The notes under the pieces: generated by a model
Told to the model about the DNA's origin: nothing
What the model saw: the letters and a program-made list of their open reading frames with translations, nothing else
The model's database searches: none
Shown: positions 10,576 through 18,749 of the stretch, one piece after another
How the letters are laid out: every line of letters begins with the position of its first letter
How positions within the stretch are numbered: the first letter of the stretch is position 1
Program-made: the position numbers and the translations under genes
NCBI GenBank assembly: GCA_963675135.1
Contig: OY776131.1
Coordinates: 21,939,881-22,003,880, forward strand
From: Galeopsis tetrahit
Lineage: Eukaryota; Streptophyta; Magnoliopsida; Lamiales; Lamiaceae
Length of the DNA stretch: 64,000 bases
Direction: 5' to 3'

Positions 10576-11844
10576 GAACAAGGAAATGGTGTTTGGAATT
10601 CTATGACCCAACAGGTGTCCAGTTCCCAAAATGATTAAAGAAGAAGCTCTACCCATTATATCCCTCGAGGCTTGGGGGGAATAGATGACATCCAGAGTTA
10701 TAAGAGGTTATCAGAACCAAACCAAGTACCACAGAAGAAGGTAAAATAAAGTGAGGCAACTAAAAGCATTCAAGACTAAGGATATAGGACCCTAGCCCTC
10801 CACAGAAAAACTCAGAGGTATAAAAGCAGGATCAAAGTTTGATGACATTCGGAGAGTGACCAAAAGGCCGAGGGGAATTAGAGTGCCCCTCACAATTCTG
10901 AGGTTCAATGATGAACTTGACTTGAGGCCACGAGGCCGAGGGGAATTAGAGAGCCCCTCACAATTCTGAGGTTCAATGATGAGCTTGATTTGAAGCCATG
11001 AGGCCAGATTATTAAGTGAGAAACACTCAACAGGTTCTGAGATTCAAGAGATGAACCATTTCGATTTAAGGTCGTGCGGCTAGACTAATTAGATTGTAAA
11101 TGAGAAACACTTATGAGATTTTAAGGTTTAGTGTATGAACCACCTTGATTGGACTAGCCAAGGTATGGCTGAAGATTTTGAGAAGTAAGTGTAAATCATT
11201 TAAAGAGTTCGAGAGGCTTAAGATCTAAACCATATTGAGCCAGGATGTGGCTGAGAGTTTCTGAGTGATAAGTGCTAGCCACTTAAGAGTCCTAGAGGTT
11301 CAGAGTACGAGCCATAACACTTAATATCCCTGAAGTGGAGAAATTCCTAAGGGTTTGAGCACTAGATGCCTAAGAGTTTTTGAGAAGTCCAACCTCTAGA
11401 CTATATTAATCCATAGCCATGAGATGGCTATAATTTCCCTCTTATCAGGTCCTAATAACAACTAACACGTTGGAGGTTTGCTATAATTCATAAGGACTCT
11501 GGGGGAATAGTGAATATGCAAGTCTGGGAACGTAAAGAAGTGAGAGCTCCACTCATGATAGGCTTTAAGGCCTGGGGGAGTATGGGTCGTGCTAAGTTTT
11601 TTAAATTATCAGATTCCAAACAAGTACATACATATATGAAAGAAAGGTATATGAAGAGAAAAGAAACAAGGGAAGTTATGGAGAAGGCTAAGAAAAGCCT
11701 CAAGTAAATGCGCTTGAAGCCATACTTTCCAGGGTTATATAACATGTTTCCTGAAATTGAAAAATGATGGTGATTGGTGTGAGTAGATATTCCGGTTAAT
11801 TCATATTTTCTTCTTTTCTTACTCTCATAAATTAGGAACATTTT
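10576..11844 (+). other. Non-coding 3' internal region of Tat-B
   Basis: Two near-identical units of about 65 bp (from about 10868 and 10935) carry AGGGGAATTAGAG followed by GCCCCT, again hairpin-forming, next to AAGGCCGAGG or GAGGCCGAGG words like those in the Tat-A array. No antisense ORF comparable to Tat-A is present. Confidence 0.55.
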
Positions 11845-11864
11845 ACGAGAGTAGGAGGGAGTAG
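11845..11864 (+). promoter_or_regulatory. Polypurine tract of Tat-B
   Basis: ACGAGAGTAGGAGGGAGTAG lies immediately before the 3' LTR. It is almost identical to the tract of Tat-A at 27331-27350. Confidence 0.85.
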
Positions 11865-11865
11865 T

Positions 11866-12588
11866 TGATGCGGCCAAAATATGTCGTCTCCTGAAATAAC
11901 GACACGTGGATATAAGATGAATTAAACTCGTTTGCTATGAGTGATGATTTTATAGAATGGATTAATATACTCCTGAATATAGAGAAAGAGACAGGCCCAA
12001 ACCTGATCTTCAGCTTATGTCCATGGCCCAAGTATCCGTGGCCCAAATACCCCTGGCTCAAGTATCCGTGGCCCAAGTATCCTTGGCAAATGAGGCCCGA
12101 AAGGAATGAAGAGAGAGGAGATAGGAGAGTGGTAACTGGTACCACAAATCTCGGAGAAAGAGGTCAGAGGGAGGACCGAGTCTTAGGGAGCAGTTGAGAG
12201 GTAAGTGGAAGAAATATTCTCCTTTCCTCCCAGGAAAACGGTCAGGTATAAAAGAAGGTCTGATTACTGTTTTGACTACGTTTTTTTACACACATACGAA
12301 CTACACATACTTTCACACGAAATATAGAGAAAACTCTCTGAAATCTGACGATTCTTGCGAGAACTATCCCTCAAATCTTGGGAAAGTTCCTCTTTGATTG
12401 TTAAAAGAGCTTATCTGACTTGAGCGTCGGAGATTCCCCGCCGGAATCCCTTCCGGCGTGGTTTTGCAGGTCCTTTGGAGCTGTGGAGAGGATTTCTCGT
12501 GGAAAAGCTTGTTGAAAGGTGACGATTCCAATTAGAGACAACCTTAATCCGAGCAAGGAGATTCGGTATCCCTCATCGTTACTTTTTT
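11866..12588 (+). repeat. 3' LTR of Tat-B (3' terminus eroded)
   Basis: It matches the 5' LTR from TGATGCGGCC to TCATCGTTACTTTTT. The last dozen bases differ and no target duplication follows, so the exact end is uncertain. Confidence 0.8.
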
Positions 12589-13319
12589 AGACAAATCCAT
12601 TTAATAATTGAACATTCTTTTACTTATATTAATCACTAAATTTGTGACTTGTAACTATTGTATTTGTGTGAATCTTATTTTCAAATAGTATATGAATAAT
12701 ATATTAGTAATTTACTGTATGCATACATCATATTTTTATTCAAAAAAATTTTAAAAATAAATTCATTTAATAATTGATATTCTTTCACCTCACTGTGACT
12801 TATAATTATTGTAAAATTAACTTTTTAATTTATAAATTGTAAATGTATTTTTTTTATTTAATTAAAATTATAAAATTCACATGTATAATTTTTTTTTTAA
12901 TTAAACATTATTTCACTTATATTAATCACTAAATTTGTGATTTATAATTATTGTAATTTTTTTAATTTATAATTTATAAATGTAGTTTTATTTTTAATTC
13001 TTGTTTATTAATAATTCTTTTATTTGTTAATTCACACCATAAAAACTAAAGAAATTATGTCCAAACAATATAACATAAAAATTTCTAATTTAATAAACAA
13101 TTTCCTAATTTAATATAAAATTTTCTAATTTAATCAATAATTTCCTAGCAAAATTAATCAACAATTTTCTAATTTTCTAATTTAATCGACATGTTTCTAA
13201 TTTAATCAATAAGTTTTCTATTTTAATCAATTATAATTTCCTAACTAACAAATTTCCCTTTTAAATTAATAATTTAATTTTTGCACAAATTTTTAATTTT
13301 TTTTTAATTTTTAATTTTG
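12589..13319. other. AT-rich segment with degenerate repeats
   Basis: Variants of ATTTAATAATTGA..TTC, followed by ACTTATATTAATCACT and TTATAATTATTG, recur at about 12598, 12762 and 12902. Further on, CTAATTTAATCAA recurs several times (13085-13240). No gene is seen. It may be internal sequence of the CACTA-like element that ends at 14370. Confidence 0.5.
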
Positions 13320-14370
13320 TGAATAGCGACGGAAATTTCCGTCGGTAATCACAATTTTTTTAATTTTTTTTTAATTTTGTGGTTAGAGACGGAAATTTTC
13401 ATCGGTAATCAAGCGTATTATTTTTGTGATTGTCGACGGAATATACGTCGTTAATTATCGACTGAAAATAAATTACGTCGGTAATTACTAGAGCCGTCAA
13501 AACGGGCTGGACCCGTTGGGCCAGCCCGCCCCGCCACTAAAAATAGTGGATTGGGCCAAGATTTTCTAGGACCGCTAGGAGGCGGGCCCAGGCAGCCCGG
13601 CCCGTTTGGGCCGCGGTCTTAGGCGGGCTGGCCCGCCTTTTTTTGTTTTATTTTTAAATATTTTATTTAATTAAAAAATATAAAAAATAATACCTGCAGA
13701 TTTTATTGAAGTTAGCCATGCATAAAATGTCAAGTCTACCCTTCCATCATTTTTTTAAATATTTTGTTTAATGCGTAACAATATATTTTCTCTTTGAAAC
13801 CATCATCATTCACGCTGTGATTTCTCAAGAAAAAAAAAAAAAAACTCACTTCCTTACCGCGTTTGAACTTCATTCCGATGGTGAACTCGATTTAAATCAA
13901 AAATTGATGCAATGTAATCATATATAAGTTTTTCTTTTTGTTTTAAAATTATGTCTTTGTGTAAACACTTTTAAATAAATTTAACTAAAAGCAAAAACTA
14001 GCATTTTTTCCCTTCTTTCTTGGTTTTTTTAATTTCTGTACAAAAGATGTATATATTACTGTTCTTACTGTAATTTTTTATGTTTTTTGATGAATTTAAT
14101 AATTATTTTTGTAAAAAAAAAATAAAAAAATTTGGCCCCCCAAAATCCGCGGCCCGCTCATTTTTGAGTTGGGTTGAGGTTTTGGCAGCCCGCCTAACAA
14201 ACGGGTTGGCCCGCCCCGCCCCGCTAAATGACGGGCTTTTACGGTTTTGGTCTGCCCCGCCCCACCGACCCATCTTGACAGGTCTAGTAATTACCGACGA
14301 AAAATAAATTTCGTCGGTAAATCGGTTGACTTTGTTAATCCGTCGGTATTTCACAATTTTTTTTGTAGTG
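13320..14370. mobile_element. CACTA-like element end with subterminal repeats
   Basis: The right end reads TTTTTGTAGTG, the inverted form of CACTACAAAAA. Inward lie repeated CCGTCGGTAA / CGACGAAA words on both strands, typical of CACTA subterminal repeats. No matching CACTACA left end was found, so the left limit given here is only where the motif repeats begin. An hAT element interrupts it. Confidence 0.6.
13489..14286. mobile_element. Non-autonomous hAT element (798 bp) with 8-bp TSD
   Basis: Ends TAGAGCCGTCAAAACGGGC and, on the other strand, TAGACCTGTCAAGATGGGTC form imperfect inverted repeats. The duplication GTAATTAC is perfect at 13481-13488 and 14287-14294. The subterminal parts are rich in GGGCC/GGCCC words. 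No transposase frame is present. Confidence 0.88.
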
Positions 14371-14800
14371 AATCAAAATTGTTTGGTTAAATTAAAATGT
14401 GAATTATTACTAGTTAAATTTATTGTCTTAGTTAAAGATTGTTTTGTCATTAATGATCATCAATTAAGGATTTAGTTCAGTGAAGAATTATAAAATATAT
14501 ACAGATAGGTTAAAGTAATACTGTAATATATAAGTTTAATAAAATAAAAAAAAATTTAGAAAAAATATTTCAATTAAAACCTTCTTTTATATCTTGTAAA
14601 ATTAATCTAAAGTTTGGTTCGAGGTTGAGTTCCATAAATTAAAAAAAAAAAAAAAATTGAACTCGGCTAAAATTAAAGATCATGAATAGTAACATTTTAA
14701 GATTGAACAACTATATATATTATATTATCCTCCGACTGATTTTATTGAATACAATTCTCATTGAGCCCTAAGTCAAGTGAGTTACTAAAAATCTCTAATT
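14371..14800. other. AT-rich spacer, 3' flank of thionin-like gene
   Basis: No gene or repeat structure stands out. It would contain the 3' UTR of the minus-strand gene that ends at 14801. Confidence 0.5.
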
Positions 14801-15338
14801 TCAGTCTTGGACAACATTACATTTGCCATAGCTACATGAATCGGCACAAGCAACCACCTTGTCAGAATCTGCATATATAGAAACAAAAATTAATTTCATA
14901 TGCATTATTAAAAATTAATGATGGGATCTGTCAATAAAAGTCATTTCTCCGGCCATTGAAACTCTTTTAACTAAAAAGGTTATAATGTGAGAATTCAGTC
15001 ATTAAAACTCAATTTTCTTATACATACCGGCCCGTAATGCCATAAAATATAAATGAGAAATTGTACGTATAGTAAAGTAAAATGACGAACTTACCCCTCC
15101 CAAATTGAGTGCAGAGATCAAGAGCACAACTAGATTTGCAAGAAGTTTTCTCATCAAGTTGTATGCACCCAAAAAGGCATTTTGTGGAGCAAACGGAAAT
15201 AAGCTCTATTTTTTCATAGCACTTGTTAAAACAAGACTTGTAGCATTCACCATAAGAAGCCTTCCCTTGCCCTGCGCATAATAGCACCACCAACACTGTA
15301 ATCACAATTATCATGCGCATATTTCTACCCTCACCCAT
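14801..15338 (-). CDS. Thionin-like secreted cysteine-rich peptide, two exons
   Basis: Exon 1 runs from 15338 down to 15095 and exon 2 from 14868 to the stop at 14801. The intron has a consensus donor (GTAAGT at 15094) and acceptor (TATATATGCAG ending at 14869), and joining keeps frame (244 + 68 nt, 103 residues). Exon 1 encodes a hydrophobic N-terminal signal peptide (about residues 8-28, ILVV-type core ending near GKAS), then pairs such as CYKSCFNKC, CSTKCLFGC and CKSSCALDLC. Exon 2 adds three more Cys in a C-x3-C-x5-C pattern. The spacing fits the plant thionin-like protein family (secreted, disulfide-rich, often defence or tissue specific; activity not implied). An unspliced reading would run on into the intron as a hydrophobic tail, which I reject. 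A TATA-like TATTTATA lies about 80-95 bp upstream of the ATG on the minus strand. It is the only ordinary host-type gene recognised here. Confidence 0.8.
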
Positions 15339-15944
15339 TACTAATAATTTATCTTGTTAATTTATTAACTGAGTTTGCGTTGTTGTGTGTATCAAATATG
15401 TTCTCTCTCAACCATATAAATAGAGAAATTATATGCATGGTGCATCGGATTAATTATTAATTTAGTATCTTAATTATGCTAATTTCAAATCTACCGAATT
15501 ATATATGTATATTATATGATGTGTTTTAGTAACTATTAGGTATATATTAACCAAGGTTTTGATCTAATTAAAGTTTTAAAATGAAAGATAATATTCTCTT
15601 GTCCAAAGATCTCTCCTTTAGTCCTTTTCACAATATATTGATTGGAAATTGAATTATGGATCAATTCATCATACTTTTTCCATCTCAAAAAAATATTTAA
15701 CCCTAATTAATCAAAAGATTTTGCGTTGATTGGGAGTTTTTTACATTTGTATTCCACTGAGATTCAATTTCAGCTTTTGTATTTTGGGTTTGTATTCCAC
15801 TGATCTAAAGTTAGTTTTTGTTTTTGGTATATTAGTATTTAATTTTTAACGTTTTATTTTACTATGTGTTAATTTTTGTATCATTCAATCATAATCACGG
15901 TATCAATGTATCATTAAATATTGAGATTTTTTTTAATTATAAAT
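15339..15944. other. AT-rich upstream region of thionin-like gene
   Basis: It holds the putative promoter (TATA-like sequence around 15415-15422, read on the minus strand). A short repeated phrase TTTGTATTCCACTGA occurs near 15746 and 15790. No other gene is seen. Confidence 0.45.
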
Positions 15945-16310
15945 GAAAAAATTAATTATATAAAAAATACATTGTTTAAAGTGTTTATCAATTACAACAT
16001 ATCTTTATAAAGTTTACAATTTAATGCACAAATTAATTAATTGTTGAAATTTTATACACCGATATATTAATATTGACGTGGCATGTAATGAGTCGAGATT
16101 AATGCATATTTTTTGTGTTTTAATTAAAGAGATTATGTAAAAATTAATTGGAATTTTATTGCGCTTTCCCAACTTATAAATTCAATTTCAACTATCTTGA
16201 TATTTAATTCACGTAAAATTGGAATATTTTAAAAATACATAATTTTGTAATTTTCAACTACCTTATATTTTAATTTCTTATTTAATTAAGGTAAAATGGA
16301 GCATTTTAAA
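15945..16310. repeat. First copy of a locally duplicated AT-rich segment
   Basis: It matches 17734-17960 continued at 28084-28200, the second copy being split by Tat-A. Shared landmarks include GTGTTTATCAATTACAACAT, ATACACCGATATATT, TTGACGTGGCA and TTTTAAAAATACATAATTTT. Confidence 0.8.
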
Positions 16311-16379
16311 TATGTATATACACATAGGCAAGTCCTCGTGTGAAAAGAAAAATTGTCTTGCACTAAAATAATTCATGCA
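16311..16379. other. Junction between duplicated segment and LTR-like sequence
   Basis: A short transition whose exact boundary with the following LTR-like sequence is unclear. Confidence 0.3.
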
Positions 16380-17733
16380 AAATTTGAGACCAAGCCCAGA
16401 AGTATATCATGTGGATTGAAGAGGAAGATCAAGCCAATCTCACTGATATGAAGAGTTGTTCATCAAGATTGATTTAAGTAACAATTATCGATGTTGGGAA
16501 GTCAACTTAACTGAAAAAGCATGCCAACATTGCTGATAAGCCAACTCAGCTGATGAAATAAGGAAGAGCACAGATCTGTTGTTGATCATAAGGAATGTTT
16601 TCCTTTAGACAATAATTAATCTTCAGGAAGAATGTCTTCAAGTTGACGTTGAGAAGTTAAGTCAAACATTGGGAAGAGAGCCACTCAAGTCAAGACAAAG
16701 ATGCTTAGCGGTTTCTTTCACAAACTGAAGACATGTCACTTTCACATATCCTGTATTCAAGATGCTCATTCCTAAGATGATGAAAATAGACAATTTGAAG
16801 ATGTCTCTCTAACGGACAAATCCTCACTTTGCTATATAAATATTGGAGTTTGAAAACCATTCAAGGCATACAACTAGTCAAGAAAACTACAAGCTCTCAA
16901 GCATATATACAAGCCTTCAAGCTCATAAGAATATATCATTCTTAGTTTTCAAAACACTTCCAGTACCTAGTTAAGTTGAACTCATTGTATATCAATCAAA
17001 GTTTAGAGAGATATCCTATCCTTATACAGTTCTTCATTGTAAAGGATATCTCACCCTAGTTGGAACAACCTCAGCCCTTAAACCTTTCAAGGAAAATTAG
17101 AAGAGTTGTTGTAGAAGTGTGAGAACTAGAACTGTCAAGTGAATTACAGTTTAGTTCGAGTAGATTGAGTACTAGGACTCACAATTCCTAGGGATCGAGG
17201 CACTAAGGAGTAGTGTGATTTATCAGTGCACCTTGGCACTATAAAACAAGTTAATTCCAAAAGAGAAGGAATTATTTTGTTCAATCAGGAAAGTAGATGT
17301 AGGAGTTTGAGTCTCTGAACCACTATAAACCACCGTGTTATTTACTTACTGCACATCTCATATAAGTAACACATTCATACACTGCACACAAACTTGATCT
17401 TCCAAAGATACAATCTATAAACTGTGCAAAACTGCTTTGGGCCACGTTCCCTGAAAACCAGTTTAAGTGTAAGAAGTTTTTCAAAACTTAAAGGACTTTA
17501 AATATAAAGGGTCAACTATAATGCCGCACTTATAACTTACTTAAATAGTTATTCAACTGATTACTTAATAGTTCTCAGTAGTTTGATTATTTAATCAAAG
17601 TTATACATACTCAGAGAAGTTGTCCAGACAACTCTCCTGATAGCCTGAATTGTTTAAAAGAAAATTTTTTTGCATACACGAGTGCATCCCCCCCCCCCCC
17701 GACACTCGTGTCATACTCCTTTTAGGACCAACA
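16380..17733 (+). repeat. Sirevirus-type LTR, relative of SIRE-A LTR (5' end unclear)
   Basis: It shares the order of landmarks with 3270-4906: TCTCTAACGGACAAATCC, a TATA-like CTATATAAAT (16832), AGAGATATCCTATCCTTATACA, GTGCACCTTGGCACTATAAA, a poly-C stem-loop and the terminus GGACCAACA. A TGTTGGG start was not found, so it is 5' truncated or a diverged solo LTR. Confidence 0.75.
17676..17711. repeat. Stem-loop with poly-C loop, second LTR family member
   Basis: ACACGAGTG and CACTCGTGT form a perfect 9-bp stem around a loop CAT-(C)n-GA. It is positioned like 4851-4882, about 22 bp from the LTR end. Confidence 0.8.
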
Positions 17734-17960
17734 AGATTAATTACATAAAAAATAGAATGTTTAATGTGTTTATCAATTACAACATATCTCTATAAAGTTT
17801 ACAATATAATGCACAAATTAATTAATTGTTGAAATTTTATACACCGATATATTTTTCGGCGATACTAATGTTGACGTGGCACGTGATGAGTCTAGATTAA
17901 TGTATATTTTTGTGCTTTAATTAGAGATTATGTAAAAAAAAAAAATTGGTATTTTATTGT
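17734..17960. repeat. Second copy of duplicated segment, left half
   Basis: It is homologous to 15945-16150 and begins directly at the end of the LTR-like sequence. The last five bases, ATTGT, are the target duplication of Tat-A. Confidence 0.8.
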
Positions 17961-18361
17961 TGATGCGGCCTAAAAATGTCACCTAATAAGGAGTCGACAC
18001 GTGTATGTATGACGGGATTGGAGAGGAAAGGATTAAGTCATCTAGCGTTCTCTGGATAAAGAATCCTCTCTAGAGGTCTCTCTGGAGGGAGCTCCGTCTA
18101 GAGAGGAGTATCAGAAAGAAGCAGTCTTAACATGAAGTTGTGGGCCGTAAATATAGGAGACTCCCGCGATTTCAGGTCCAGACTTGATAAAGGAAAGACC
18201 TTGTCTTCCTTTATTTTAGGGAATGAAGTCCATTGAGCTGGAGAGTTGTCGAGTCTTCAGGAAGTGGAGAGAAGGGAGGATTTGGTCCACTCAGCAGGGC
18301 CGAGTCTCACGGGCAGCTCCGAAATAAGAGGAAGACTTGACTTCCTCTCCGGAAAGTATCT

Positions 18362-18370
18362 CTATAAATA
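18362..18370 (+). promoter_or_regulatory. TATA-like box of Tat-A LTR
   Basis: CTATAAATA lies upstream of the probable R region and is conserved in the 3' LTR near 27753. Confidence 0.6.
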
Positions 18371-18475
18371 GGTAAATTCGAAGATATCTCCAGGTTAGAC
18401 ACATATACACTACAAACTTAATATACTGAATACAAAACACTTTTCTAAGATTCTTTGAGACCTATTCTGATATAT

Positions 18476-18495
18476 CAAGGATCTCGAGATCCTTG
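18476..18495. repeat. Perfect 20-bp palindrome in LTR
   Basis: CAAGGATCTCGAGATCCTTG is identical at 27867-27886 in the 3' LTR. Confidence 0.9.
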
Positions 18496-18539
18496 GACGA
18501 TATTGATAAGCCCTATACTGACTTAGGCATCGGAGTGTC

Positions 18540-18563
18540 CACACCGGACCCCCCTCCGGTGTG
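18540..18563. repeat. GC stem-loop with C6 loop in LTR
   Basis: CACACCGGA and TCCGGTGTG form a 9-bp stem around six C. It is framed by GCATCGGAG upstream and TTTGCAGGT downstream, as in Tat-B. In the 3' LTR one stem base is changed (CACACCAGA). Confidence 0.85.
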
Positions 18564-18689
18564 TTCTTTGCAGGTTCTTGAAGATTTGGAGGAAAGGCAG
18601 CATACTTAGAGTGATTGTACGTGTTCGAAGAGCGGGACATCCGATCCAGAGGACACGTAATCCTCTCGTGCAAATTTTGGCACATCAAC

Positions 18690-18707
18690 TGGCGCCGTCT
18701 GTGGGAA
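18690..18707 (+). promoter_or_regulatory. Primer binding site of Tat-A
   Basis: TGGCGCCGTCTGTGGGAA starts two bases after the LTR. This is the usual minus-strand primer position. The tRNA identity was not determined. Confidence 0.8.
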
Positions 18708-18749
18708 GAATTGAAAGATTTTCTCACTAGTTTCTACCTGTCCGAGCAA

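Larger units (their letters stand above)
4970..12588 (+). mobile_element. Tat-B: largely non-coding Ty3/Gypsy element
   Basis: Two LTRs of about 730 bp with the same start (TGATGCGGCC), a primer site TGGCGCCGTC and a polypurine tract flank about 6 kb that contains only a scrap of Tat-type gag. The LTR start, primer site and polypurine tract (ACGAGAGTAGG..GGGAGTAG) are close to those of Tat-A at 17961, so it belongs to the same broad lineage and must rely on proteins from other elements. The last bases of the 3' LTR are diverged or lost, and no target duplication is visible. The LTRs differ by roughly 4% by eye, older than Tat-A. Confidence 0.8.
17961..18687 (+). repeat. 5' LTR of Tat-A (727 bp)
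   Basis: It begins TGATGCGGCC and ends GGCACATCA. It contains a 10-bp inverted repeat CCTCTCTAGA/TCTAGAGAGG (18065-18106), a TATA-like CTATAAATA (18362), the 20-bp palindrome at 18476, and the C-loop hairpin at 18540 followed by TTTGCAGGT. Confidence 0.95.

Noticed and set aside
10426..10656. Minus-strand frame with repeated GVGFISRTHAN
   Set aside because: It is the reverse translation of the hairpin repeats of Tat-B, not the antisense gene seen in Tat-A.
15018..15094. Hydrophobic C-terminal tail of the thionin-like ORF as a membrane anchor
   Set aside because: It is intron sequence: a consensus donor lies at the boundary and a matching acceptor and Cys-rich exon follow.
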